32,436 nt of DNA, from IMG/VR virus record IMGVR_UViG_3300025120_000278, positions 1 to 32,436 of that record; one strand, given 5' to 3'. Shown piece by piece: positions 6,763-15,449 of the stretch. The first letter of the stretch is position 1, and the number at the start of each line of letters is the position of its first letter. Both the position numbers and the translations under genes were made by a program. The stretch is from a virus. The notes under the pieces are model-generated. The model searched no databases and was not told the DNA's origin. It saw only the letters and a program-made list of their open reading frames with translations.

Positions 6763-9750
6763 ATGTCAGTAAAAATAGAGATACTAGATTATAAGTATAG
6801 TGAGATTCAAGGAACTCAGATGATTTCCAACGCTTCATTCACTTCTTCTGCTGATTGGGACTTAGGAACAGGATGGACTATATCTGGTAGTTCTGCTAAT
6901 CATTCTGGGTCTGCTGGATTCTTAAAACAATTAAATCTAAATTTTATTCAAGGTCAAACTTATAGGATAAAATATGAAATAAGTGGAAGAACTTCAGGGA
7001 GTTTTATATTAGCAAATCATTTAGCAGGTAGTGCTAATGGATTTAACCAAAATAATAATGGTGCATTTGTATATGATTGGGTACAGGGAAGCAGTAATAA
7101 TGATAAACTTAGTCTTTACGCAAGCAGTGGTTTTGATGGCTCTATATTGTATGTATCCGTTTACCCTATAACTGGTATTGATTGGGATAACAGTATAGTT
7201 GGAGAGTTAGATGTTACTGACCATTCTGACTTTCCTCTTGCATTGACTTTTCAGATTTCAGACTTTAAAGATTTAACATCAACAAGTGGTGATTACAGCA
7301 AGACATTTAAAGTGCCAGCAACTAAGAATAACAATAATATATTTAAACACTTATACTCACCTAATATAAAGGTAGATAATAAGGTAACAGACAAGAAATC
7401 TTGCAGAATAACATTTAACAATCTTTATTCTTTAGTTGGATTAATTCAAGTAGATGGAGTGGGTGGTTTTGGAGAAACTCCATCTTATTATAATTGTGTA
7501 TTTTTTGGCAGTAATTTAAGTTGGGCAAGTCAGATTCAAGATACATATATGAATATCATAGATTGGGGTGATGAAGGGGAAAACATTACATATAATAAAG
7601 ATAGTATTGTGGCTACTTGGCAACACGAAGATTGTAATAATGCATCTAAATCTCCTATAGTTTACCCAATAACATCTTATGGTGATTATAATGCATTAGG
7701 CGAAGGAAGAAAAATACAGCTTTTAGATACTCAGTATGCAGCTATACCTACAGTACCATCAAATAGATTAGGTTATTATGGATTTGAAAATTCTGGAAAT
7801 ACTTATGCAACACCACCACCTGTTGCAGATTGGCGACCATCAGTATTTGTTAAAACTACATTAGATAAGATATTTGCTCAGGTAGGAGGTAATTCAAGTT
7901 CTGGCTATAAGATAAAATCAGCATTTATGGAAACTGATATGTTTAAGAAGCTAGTATGGTTATTACCAAACTTTAAATATAATAATCCTGATGATAGAAC
8001 TATTTTATTGTCTTATGGCAATCACTTCACAGGAGAGGGGTTAATATCTTCATTTTTAATAAATCCTACTAATGATGAATTTGACCCTAATGATTTTTCT
8101 TATTTTACTTTTGCCATTGACCTGAATGATTCTACTGGTTTTGCTTTAAATACTGACACTGATAATGTAGGTTGGGATGCAACAACAGGTATATATACTG
8201 TACAAGAATATGGCTCTCATAATATTGCTTTAAATAACTTTGGATTATTTGCAGAGAGAGTTAATTATAGTGGAGGCTCTTTAGATGTAGATTGGACTAA
8301 GATAGTATTACAAGTAAAAACAGTAGGTCATACTTCTTTTAATAATATTGCTAGTATGATAACCAGTAGTTTTTATGATTCAAATAGTTCTCCTTTGTTA
8401 GACAATCCATCTCAGATATTTACAGGAGGTATAAATGAAACTAGATACCTTAATAAAGGAGACCAATTAAGATTGGTTCTTAATGTTAAAGCAAGAACTG
8501 CTGCTTATGATGACAATGAAATAAGATTATATTTATTTGGCTCATCTACACCTACCTCAACAACAGCATCTGACAATGCTAATGCTACTTATGCAATTAA
8601 TATTAATCCTAATAATGTTGAATACGGACAGACTTACAACTTAACTGATGTAATGAATACTGATTATATGCAAGTAGACTTTGTCAAGGGTGTTGCTCAC
8701 GCATTTAATCTTCAGATGACTACTGATGAGTTTACAAAGACAGTAAATATTGAGCCTTTTGATTCTTTCTACAAGCCTTATGGAGATGCAATAGATTGGA
8801 CTTATAAATTAGACAGAAGTAGCGAAATAAGTGATAAGTGGATAGAAAGCGACCTAAAAAGAACTTTAGTTTTTAAATACAAGAGTGATAATGCTGATGC
8901 TAAAGTTAAGGATAGAGGGTTAAGGTATTTTCACGAAATAGAAGATGAATATCCTTATCGAGAGATACTTCCTGATACATTTAAGAAGGGAGATAGCACA
9001 TTTGAAAATCCATTCTTTGCAGGCACTTATAACGCTAAAGATATGGACACTGTTGGTGGTAATTCAGCTCTTATTGATACTGCACATTCTGCTTGTTTAT
9101 GGACAGAGAATGTTTCTGCCAATGATTTACATAGACCAGATAAAGGATATAGTTTTTTACCAAGATTATTATATTGGAATAAATATTCTCCTGTAGTACC
9201 TGCATCTGGATTTACACCTAAATATGCTGTTGCACAGACTTGGAGTTCTGTTAATAAAGCTATATTAGCTAATCAAAACGCTGTAGGTGTTAATGTTCTT
9301 TCAAATATATACCCACAAGCAACAATGGTAAATAGAGATAGTATTTTAAGTCCTAACTTAGCCTATGGTAATGTTTGGGTAAGAGATTATGATGACGCTA
9401 CAGGTGTTTATGCTGCTCCTCAAGTAGGTAAAGGGTTGTATGACACTTACTATAGGAATATGGTAGAGATGTTAAAGAGAAGACCAAGATTAAGAACAGT
9501 ATCTATAGCTTTAAAAATTACTGATATTATTAATTTAGATTTTACAAAGTTAATTTACATAGATGGAGTTTATTGGAGAATTAATAAAATAGTAGATTAC
9601 ATACCTAATAAAAATGAATCTACTAAAGTGGAATTGATAGAGTGGTTTCAGATTGGTGTATTTGCAGCAACAGCACCTAGCTTTGGAAGTAGTGGAAGTA
9701 ATTCAGACTTGGATTGGGAGGAAGAGTCTAACTATAATATAGGACTTTAA
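6763..9750 (+). CDS. Large tail-tip/baseplate protein with inserted CBM-like domain
   Basis: This 995-residue protein is the longest in the genome. Residues 1-15 and from about 145 onward form the core; the stretch ALTFQISDFKDLTSTSGDYS with KTFKVPATKNNN is a pattern I associate with tail proteins of Bacteroidota phages. Between them, residues about 20-140 (SNASFTSSADWDLGTGWTIS, later GQTYRIKYEISG) look like a carbohydrate-binding, CBM4/9-like sandwich inserted near the N-terminus. The end (about 890-960) reads RRPRLRTVSIALKITDIINL with YWRINKIVDYIPN, a tail-hub-like finish. It probably sits at the tail tip and helps recognise the host. Confidence 0.7.
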   Translation: MSVKIEILDYKYSEIQGTQMISNASFTSSADWDLGTGWTISGSSANHSGSAGFLKQLNLNFIQGQTYRIKYEISGRTSGSFILANHLAGSANGFNQNNNGAFVYDWVQGSSNNDKLSLYASSGFDGSILYVSVYPITGIDWDNSIVGELDVTDHSDFPLALTFQISDFKDLTSTSGDYSKTFKVPATKNNNNIFKHLYSPNIKVDNKVTDKKSCRITFNNLYSLVGLIQVDGVGGFGETPSYYNCVFFGSNLSWASQIQDTYMNIIDWGDEGENITYNKDSIVATWQHEDCNNASKSPIVYPITSYGDYNALGEGRKIQLLDTQYAAIPTVPSNRLGYYGFENSGNTYATPPPVADWRPSVFVKTTLDKIFAQVGGNSSSGYKIKSAFMETDMFKKLVWLLPNFKYNNPDDRTILLSYGNHFTGEGLISSFLINPTNDEFDPNDFSYFTFAIDLNDSTGFALNTDTDNVGWDATTGIYTVQEYGSHNIALNNFGLFAERVNYSGGSLDVDWTKIVLQVKTVGHTSFNNIASMITSSFYDSNSSPLLDNPSQIFTGGINETRYLNKGDQLRLVLNVKARTAAYDDNEIRLYLFGSSTPTSTTASDNANATYAININPNNVEYGQTYNLTDVMNTDYMQVDFVKGVAHAFNLQMTTDEFTKTVNIEPFDSFYKPYGDAIDWTYKLDRSSEISDKWIESDLKRTLVFKYKSDNADAKVKDRGLRYFHEIEDEYPYREILPDTFKKGDSTFENPFFAGTYNAKDMDTVGGNSALIDTAHSACLWTENVSANDLHRPDKGYSFLPRLLYWNKYSPVVPASGFTPKYAVAQTWSSVNKAILANQNAVGVNVLSNIYPQATMVNRDSILSPNLAYGNVWVRDYDDATGVYAAPQVGKGLYDTYYRNMVEMLKRRPRLRTVSIALKITDIINLDFTKLIYIDGVYWRINKIVDYIPNKNESTKVELIEWFQIGVFAATAPSFGSSGSNSDLDWEEESNYNIGL

Positions 9751-9759
9751 AAAAATAAT

Positions 9760-10494
9760 ATGAAAATAAGTAGTCAGCAAATAACATCAAGAGGAATAGC
9801 ACAACAAAGTGGATTAGATACTTTGTCTAGTATAATAAACTATACTGGAGAGTATATTAATTATACAATAGGACTTGACCCTGCTTTATTAATAGCTAGT
9901 GCTTACTCTACAACTGCAAGTAATCCTTTTACAGACTCTTTATTAAACAATCCTCCATCTGTAATTAATGCTTGGTATAAATTCTTTACAGGAGGAAGTC
10001 CCTATGCAACAACAACTACTCCTTTGTCTACACTTGGATTGTTCCTTTTTTACGGAAACAATACAGCGATTTTACAATCTTCTTTTAGTGGTATATACCA
10101 AAAACTATCTTTAATTCAAGGAGATACTTACAATATATATATAGATAGGTATGGCACTTCACCCTCAGCAAGTGCAATTGGGGTCATTACAATTCAAGTT
10201 TACACTCCCCAAAGTGGGAGTTATGTTAAGATTTTTGAAAATCAAGTTAGTGTTCCTATGGGTGCTTCAGATAGTCAGACTTTTGATGCAGGTGAGTTTA
10301 CAGCAGCAAGTGCTAACGATATTATTCTTATATATTTCAATAGCGATTATATTGGTACTAGTAGTGCTGCAATTAGGAAAATATCAATAAAGAGAAAGGA
10401 AGAATATTTAACACCTGTTTATGCTACTGATATGTATGGTAATGCACATAAAGTATTAAGAGTGGCAGCAGACCAAACAATATCAGATGATTAA
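9760..10494 (+). CDS. Virion-type beta-rich protein, possible receptor-binding protein
   Basis: This 244-residue Ser/Thr/Tyr-rich protein has no named family. Residues about 110-210 again look like a beta-sandwich binding module (YQKLSLIQGDTYNIYIDRYG, ITIQVYTPQSGSYVKIFENQ, then DIILIYFNSDYIGTSSAAIR), similar in style to the insert of the preceding gene. The C-terminus ends in VYATDMYGNAHKVLRVAADQ. It overlaps the next gene by 8 bp. It is likely a small tail-fibre or fibre-associated protein, inferred from position and composition. Confidence 0.65.
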   Translation: MKISSQQITSRGIAQQSGLDTLSSIINYTGEYINYTIGLDPALLIASAYSTTASNPFTDSLLNNPPSVINAWYKFFTGGSPYATTTTPLSTLGLFLFYGNNTAILQSSFSGIYQKLSLIQGDTYNIYIDRYGTSPSASAIGVITIQVYTPQSGSYVKIFENQVSVPMGASDSQTFDAGEFTAASANDIILIYFNSDYIGTSSAAIRKISIKRKEEYLTPVYATDMYGNAHKVLRVAADQTISDD

Positions 10495-11014
10495 ATTAAA
10501 ACATACAAGTAAAAGTTTAAACAAAGCTACTAATTTAATTATTAAGGGACTTAAATCTCAATTAAGACTACAAGAGTATTATGCTACAGGTAAACTAAGT
10601 AGAAGTTTTGCAGGTACTATAAGCAAAGGGAAAGAACTTGTATTAGATGTAACTTCTAGCAAACATTATTGGAGAGTAGTAAATGACCCTAGAGTTGCTT
10701 TTTCTGTAAATAAACAGAACATAATCAGATGGATGAATACAAAGGGGTTGGATAAGAAATTTGCACAGGCTGTTTATAGAAGATTAGAAAGAGGAATTTA
10801 CGCAAATAGTAAAGCGAATGGTAAGGAGAATTATGTTTACTGGAAGAGGGGAAACACTTTGCAAAGGTCAAACTTTGCAGGTATTACAGCAAAAGAAAAT
10901 TCAGCAAAAGTAGCACAAGAGTTAGCACCCTCTATAGGGAAGGATGTAGCAGAAATGATAGCAGCACAAATTAAAAAAAATAATCCAAAAACAAATGTTC
11001 AACGAGCATTTTAA
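10487..11014 (+). CDS. HK97 gp10-like tail completion / neck protein
   Basis: This 175-residue basic protein starts with a helix and ATNLIIKGLKSQLRLQEYYA-TGKLSRSF, the arrangement seen in gp10-like (tail completion) proteins that cap the tail at the neck. The middle (YWRVVNDPRVAFSV) and Lys/Arg-rich C-terminus also fit. The gene immediately precedes the tape measure gene (12-bp gap) and overlaps the previous gene by 8 bp. The family assignment is by pattern only. Confidence 0.6.
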   Translation: MIKLKHTSKSLNKATNLIIKGLKSQLRLQEYYATGKLSRSFAGTISKGKELVLDVTSSKHYWRVVNDPRVAFSVNKQNIIRWMNTKGLDKKFAQAVYRRLERGIYANSKANGKENYVYWKRGNTLQRSNFAGITAKENSAKVAQELAPSIGKDVAEMIAAQIKKNNPKTNVQRAF

Positions 11015-11026
11015 TATATAATATAT

Positions 11027-13522
11027 ATGGCAACAAATACAGAGAAGATAGTAGTACAGGTAGTTGTACAGGGTGATAAAGATTTAAAAAAGTTAGAAGG
11101 AAGAACTAAAAGTACAACAAAGAGTTTTGGTAAGATGGCTGCTGGTATTGTTGCTGCTACTGTTGCATTTAGAACAATAAGTAGCGTTATAGGTAATGCT
11201 ATTAAGTCATTTAGAGATTTTGAGTTTCAAATGGCTAAGGTTAAGGCAATTACAGGTGCTAATAGAAGTGAGTTTTTACAGCTATCAAAATCTGCTCAAG
11301 ATTTAGGTCGTTCAACATTCTTTACTGCACAGCAAGTTGCAGAACTACAAACTAATTATGGTAAATTAGGTTTTACTACTCAAGAGATACTAAATGCTCA
11401 AGAAGCTACATTAATGTTAGCAACAGCAACAGATAGTGATTTGGCTAGAGCTGCTATTGTAGCAGGTTCTGCTGTTAGAGGTTTTGGATTAGATGCTAGT
11501 GAAACACAAAGAGTAGTAGATGTTATGGCAGTTGCATTTACTAGTTCTGCATTAGATATAGAGAAGTTCCAAACTTCTATGACTAAGGTTGCACCTATTG
11601 CAAAGTCAGCAGGATTCTCTATAGAAGATACTACTGCTATTATGTCCCAGTTAGCAGATTCAGGTATTGAGGCTTCTATTGCAGGTACATCTTTAAGAAA
11701 TATTTTGCTAAAAATGCAAGACCCTAACTCTGATTTAGTTAAATCTTTCGGTAAGACAATTCATTCTTTAGATGAACTCGTACCAGCTATGGCTAAATTT
11801 AGTGAAGAAGGGGGTAGTCTTGCTGAGATTATGGAGGTTGTTGATTTAAGACAGGCTGCTGCCTTTGAGCAAATGATTACAAGTAGAGAAAGGACTGTTC
11901 AATTAAGAGATGCTCTTAAAGATGCTAGTGGTGCAGCAGAAGAGATGGCTAGAATTGTTGGTGATACTTTAGAAGGTGCATTTAAAAGGTCTGAATCTGC
12001 TACACAAGGATTTAGAATTGCATTTATAGATAGAATGTCAGAAGGTTTAAAAAATGTAACTGATGGATTTGCTTCATTTGTAAGCAAACTTACTGATTTT
12101 ATAGAAATACCAATTTCTGAAAAATTACAAAAAGATAAATTTGAAATGGATGCTTTATTTGAAGTTTTAAAAGATACAAACGTATCTCAAGAAACTAGAA
12201 ACAGAGCAATGGTAAATTTAAACACAAGGTATGGCGAATATCTACCTAACTTAATAACTGAAAAAGATAATGTAAAAGAATTAAGCGAACACCAAAAAAA
12301 TGCTAATTTACAGATGGCTGAAAAAATTAGAATGATGGGTGCTGAAGAAAGGTTGTTAAAAATACAAAAAGAAGGACAGGAAGTTCAGGGTGAAATATTT
12401 GATTTAGAATTAAGAATTCAAGAGAATAAAGGTAAAATCTTGAGAGGAGAGGAAGAGATACAATTTAGTAAAAATAGAACTTTTAATGTAACTCAAAGGG
12501 AAATAGATTCTGATGAGGCAAGAATTATAACATTAAATAAAGAGGCAGATGCTTATACTAAAAAATATGAAGATGCTTTGGTTGTTGCAGAGAAATTTGG
12601 AGTACAATTAAAAGACAATGAAGAAGTAGAAACTTCCTCTACTCAAAAAACCAATACATCAACCAATGCAATAGTAAAAAACAATAAAGCAAAACAACAG
12701 AGTTTAGATTTAGAAAGAGAGATGGTTCAACTTTTAATGACTGATGGAGCAAAATCTACAGATGATGCAGCAAGGATTCAAGAACACCTTAATAAATTAA
12801 GAGAGAAAGAGATTGAATTACAACTAAGGTCATTGAATGAGTTTGTAATGGATGTTGATTTAAGGAAAAAGCTATTAATTGAACTTGAGGCATTAAAGGC
12901 AGGTGTTGATGTTGATGACCAAAAAAGAAAAGAAGAGTCTTTTCAAGCAGATGTAAAGAGAGCAATAATGTCTGGTCAAACTGCAGAAGAAGCAATGAAA
13001 ACTGTTGTTAGGGCTCAGATTATGGAAGCAGTAGCAGGATTTATAGCGTCTATATTTAAAAATGTTCCATTCCCTTTAAATTTAATACTAGCTGCAGGTG
13101 CTTCAGCAGCAGTAGGAGGGTTAATTGACAGACAATTAGATAAATTTGGAAGTGGTGGAGTTATAGAAACTTTTGCTAATGGTGGTATGGTACAAGGCAA
13201 ATCACACGCACAAGGAGGTGAGAAGTTTGCAGTAGGAGGTAGAGTGGTAGAATTAGAAGGTGGTGAGGCTGTTATAAATAAAAGAAGTACAGCAATGTTC
13301 TCTAAGCAATTATCTGCAATGAACTCAGCAGGGGGAGGTGTTAAGTTTGCTGATGGAGGATTACTTAATCAGCCTTCATTCTCACAACAACAATTCAATG
13401 CAATAGGACAGAATCAAATGATGGGCGCTATGGGTAGTTCTGGTAAGGTAGTCGTAGTTGAGGCAGATATTACAGACAGTCAAAATACTGTAAGTGTAAT
13501 ACAATCTCAAGCAACAATTTAA
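11027..13522 (+). CDS. Tail tape measure protein
   Basis: This 831-residue protein sets tail length. Residues about 65-235 match the TP901-type tape measure core (FQMAKVKAITGANRSEFLQL, SAQDLGRSTFFTAQQVAEL, then IEDTTAIMSQLADSGIEA). Residues about 360-640 are long charged helices with coiled-coil character. A hydrophobic, Ala/Gly-rich segment at about 665-705 may reach the host membrane, and the C-terminal part is Gly-rich (FANGGMVQGKSHAQGGEKFA). By the usual rule of about 0.15 nm per residue, the tail would be roughly 125 nm. The family is clear. Confidence 0.93.
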   Translation: MATNTEKIVVQVVVQGDKDLKKLEGRTKSTTKSFGKMAAGIVAATVAFRTISSVIGNAIKSFRDFEFQMAKVKAITGANRSEFLQLSKSAQDLGRSTFFTAQQVAELQTNYGKLGFTTQEILNAQEATLMLATATDSDLARAAIVAGSAVRGFGLDASETQRVVDVMAVAFTSSALDIEKFQTSMTKVAPIAKSAGFSIEDTTAIMSQLADSGIEASIAGTSLRNILLKMQDPNSDLVKSFGKTIHSLDELVPAMAKFSEEGGSLAEIMEVVDLRQAAAFEQMITSRERTVQLRDALKDASGAAEEMARIVGDTLEGAFKRSESATQGFRIAFIDRMSEGLKNVTDGFASFVSKLTDFIEIPISEKLQKDKFEMDALFEVLKDTNVSQETRNRAMVNLNTRYGEYLPNLITEKDNVKELSEHQKNANLQMAEKIRMMGAEERLLKIQKEGQEVQGEIFDLELRIQENKGKILRGEEEIQFSKNRTFNVTQREIDSDEARIITLNKEADAYTKKYEDALVVAEKFGVQLKDNEEVETSSTQKTNTSTNAIVKNNKAKQQSLDLEREMVQLLMTDGAKSTDDAARIQEHLNKLREKEIELQLRSLNEFVMDVDLRKKLLIELEALKAGVDVDDQKRKEESFQADVKRAIMSGQTAEEAMKTVVRAQIMEAVAGFIASIFKNVPFPLNLILAAGASAAVGGLIDRQLDKFGSGGVIETFANGGMVQGKSHAQGGEKFAVGGRVVELEGGEAVINKRSTAMFSKQLSAMNSAGGGVKFADGGLLNQPSFSQQQFNAIGQNQMMGAMGSSGKVVVVEADITDSQNTVSVIQSQATI

Positions 13523-13541
13523 TAACTAAAATAATAAACAA

Positions 13542-13736
13542 ATGTTTGTTGATAAGAAAACCAAATTAGAAAGATTAGATGTGTGTAAAAGTTGTAGTTT
13601 TTACAGAAACTTCTTACTGTTAAAGAAGCCTAAGATAAGTAGAGGCTCAAGATGTGCTAAATGCAAATGTTTCCTAGATGCAAAGACATCATTAACAAAA
13701 GAGTTTTTTGGTAAGTGTCCAGAAAATAAATGGTAA
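13542..13736 (+). CDS. Small zinc-ribbon-like Cys-rich protein
   Basis: This 64-residue basic protein carries CKSC (15-18), CAKCKC (38-43) and a last Cys in KCPENKW, the spacing of a small zinc ribbon. Such mini-proteins are common near tape measure or capsid genes in Bacteroidota phages, but their role is unknown to me. It starts 19 bp after the tape measure stop and ends 10 bp before the next start. Confidence 0.75.
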   Translation: MFVDKKTKLERLDVCKSCSFYRNFLLLKKPKISRGSRCAKCKCFLDAKTSLTKEFFGKCPENKW

Positions 13737-13746
13737 AACTTTACAT

Positions 13747-14040
13747 ATGAATTTAAAAGAAATAGCTGATAATTACAGTAAGAACAAAAGAAGTATGATT
13801 ACTGATGCAGTTTTTAAGAACAAAAAACATCAAAGAAACTTCCCAAGCCATCACGCTGAATCATTAAGTTTAATGTTTGCTGAGTGGCATTTATTATTCC
13901 CATCTAACAAGCAAGATATGAATTGCACTTCTTGTAGAGGAGCAGTTTGTAAGTTTTGGGAGATGATGGTAGATGAGTGGATTGAAATAGAGCAAACACC
14001 TAAAAAGAAAAATGTCCCTAAAAAAAATAAGACAAAATAA
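13747..14040 (+). CDS. Small Cys-containing phage protein
   Basis: This 97-residue protein contains CTSCRGAVCKFW near residues 62-73, a short Cys cluster, followed by an acidic segment and a Lys-rich tail. I chose ATG 13747 because the only in-frame start further up is TTG at 13708, inside the previous gene. The last 29 bp overlap the helix-turn-helix gene, so the two are coupled. No known function. Confidence 0.7.
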   Translation: MNLKEIADNYSKNKRSMITDAVFKNKKHQRNFPSHHAESLSLMFAEWHLLFPSNKQDMNCTSCRGAVCKFWEMMVDEWIEIEQTPKKKNVPKKNKTK

Positions 14041-14344
14041 AGCAGATGTAGTCTTTGACTTCATTGAAATTGCTGGTAGTGAGTTAGAAAAGAGGTTTGG
14101 AGAAAGTCCAACCAGTAAGGATATTATAAGGCATCTTGCAGAGAAAGGATTAATTGAACCTAAGAGAATTAGGAACTATATGATTATTGCTGACTTTGAC
14201 AGGATGCTAGTAGGTAATAAAGGGAGTAGAACTAACACTTGGATGGACTTATCCATTAAGTATGACATAAGTGAGAGTATGGCTCAGAACATAGTTTACA
14301 AGGAAAGAAAGAAGGCTACACCATCAAGTAACATCACATACTAA
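14012..14344 (+). CDS. Helix-turn-helix (Mor-like) DNA-binding protein
   Basis: The 110-residue protein has two helical parts. Residues about 14-52 form a helical N-terminal part, and residues about 70-100 (TWMDLSIKYDISESMAQNIVYKERKK) look like a helix-turn-helix of the type found in Mor/C transcription activators. It ends 57 bp before the protease start and a -7 element TATTTTTG lies in that gap. A late-gene activator is a reasonable hypothesis. It might instead be a small terminase-like DNA-binding protein. The fold is inferred from sequence pattern. Confidence 0.55.
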   Translation: MSLKKIRQNKADVVFDFIEIAGSELEKRFGESPTSKDIIRHLAEKGLIEPKRIRNYMIIADFDRMLVGNKGSRTNTWMDLSIKYDISESMAQNIVYKERKKATPSSNITY

Positions 14345-14360
14345 AAGTTTTGTAGGTAAA

Positions 14361-14400
14361 TTGGGTAAGATTAAAATGACTTACTTGTATTTTTGCTGCT
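14361..14400 (+). promoter_or_regulatory. Promoter of the head operon
   Basis: TATTTTTG at 14388-14395 fits the TAnnTTTG -7 element, and TTGG at 14361-14364 lies 23 bases upstream as a possible -33 element. The start codon at 14401 is only 5 bases after the motif, so transcription would begin at or next to the ATG, giving a leaderless or nearly leaderless mRNA. Confidence 0.6.
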
Positions 14401-15435
14401 ATGAACAAAAAATGGTATAACATTCAAAATAAGGCAGGTGAAACTGCTGATATATACATCTTTGATGAAATAGGCACTTATGGAGTAACTGCACAAGACT
14501 TCATATCAGAAATCAAAGGACTAAAAGATATGCCAATCAACTTACGCATCAATTCTCTTGGAGGAGATGTGTTTGATGGAATGGCTATGTATAATGTAAT
14601 CAAAAGAAGAGAATCTAAGACTACAGTCTATATAGAAGGTATAGCAGCAAGTATAGCTACTATCATTGCTTTAGGTGCAGATGAGGTGATAATGGCAGAG
14701 AACTCTTTATTTATGATTCATAACGCTTGGGGAGGAACTTCAGGAGAGGCTAAGGATATGCGTAAGACTGCTGAAACTCTTGATAAGATTACAAGTGAAC
14801 TAACAGACATTTATGTAAAGAAAACAGGATTATCTTATGATGCTCTTGCTGAGATGATGGATGAGGAGAGTTGGTTAAATGCTCAAGAGGCTTTTGACTT
14901 AGGATTCATTGATACTATCTCTGATTCTATTAAAGTGGCTGCTAAGTATGATGTTTCTAAGTTTAAAAACATCACGCAGGAAGAAATTAAGAATAAATTA
15001 AGTATTAATATAAATAACAAAAAAATGACTAACGAGTTAAAAGATTGGTTCAATAGCAAGGTTGAGGAAATTGTTACTGCTGTAAAAGGTGATGTAAAAG
15101 TTTCTGAAGATGTTGCTGAACAAACTGCGATAACTGTAAACTTAGGAGATAACGAAGAAATTACAAATAAGATTTCTGAATTTGAAGCTAAGAACATAGA
15201 ATTATCAAACAAAATATCTTTACTAGAGGGTGAATTAGTTTCTGAAAAAGGAAACAATGAAACTTTAACAGTAGAGGTTGAAGGTTTGAACGCAAAAATC
15301 AACAAAGCAGACGCTAAAGGTACAGAATTAGAAACTTCAAGCGACCCAGCAGTAGTTGAAAACAAAAAAGTAGATGCAAATGCAGAATTTTACAATGTAT
15401 TAGCATCAAAAATAAGAAGTAAATTTACTAACTAA
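14401..15435 (+). CDS. ClpP-like head maturation protease fused to scaffold-like domain
   Basis: The 344-residue protein combines an S14 (ClpP-type) serine protease (residues 18-175) with a coiled-coil, acidic tail (about 205-344). Motifs: RINSLGGDVFDGMAMYN, the nucleophile S84 in EGIAASIATI, the His of MIHNAWGG (H107) and an acidic residue in MMDEESW (about 153-158). It should cleave capsid/scaffold in the prohead. The tail region resembles a scaffolding domain and contains an in-frame AUG (see 15025). It lies directly before the capsid gene, as expected, with its own promoter. Confidence 0.88.
   Translation: MNKKWYNIQNKAGETADIYIFDEIGTYGVTAQDFISEIKGLKDMPINLRINSLGGDVFDGMAMYNVIKRRESKTTVYIEGIAASIATIIALGADEVIMAENSLFMIHNAWGGTSGEAKDMRKTAETLDKITSELTDIYVKKTGLSYDALAEMMDEESWLNAQEAFDLGFIDTISDSIKVAAKYDVSKFKNITQEEIKNKLSININNKKMTNELKDWFNSKVEEIVTAVKGDVKVSEDVAEQTAITVNLGDNEEITNKISEFEAKNIELSNKISLLEGELVSEKGNNETLTVEVEGLNAKINKADAKGTELETSSDPAVVENKKVDANAEFYNVLASKIRSKFTN
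15025..15435 (+). CDS. Possible nested scaffold protein from an internal start
   Basis: ATG 15025 is codon 209 of the protease frame and would make a 136-residue protein of the C-terminal acidic coiled-coil part alone. The bases before it (ataaataacaaaaaa) look just like those before the independent genes at 15450, 16533 and 20255. In lambda, C and Nu3 use the same nested protease/scaffold arrangement. Initiation is inferred, not shown. Confidence 0.5.
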   Translation: MTNELKDWFNSKVEEIVTAVKGDVKVSEDVAEQTAITVNLGDNEEITNKISEFEAKNIELSNKISLLEGELVSEKGNNETLTVEVEGLNAKINKADAKGTELETSSDPAVVENKKVDANAEFYNVLASKIRSKFTN

Positions 15436-15449
15436 AAAAATAGAAAAAA

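Noticed and set aside
13708-13746. TTG start for the 13747-14040 gene
   Set aside because: It lies within the zinc-ribbon gene; ATG 13747 after that stop is better.
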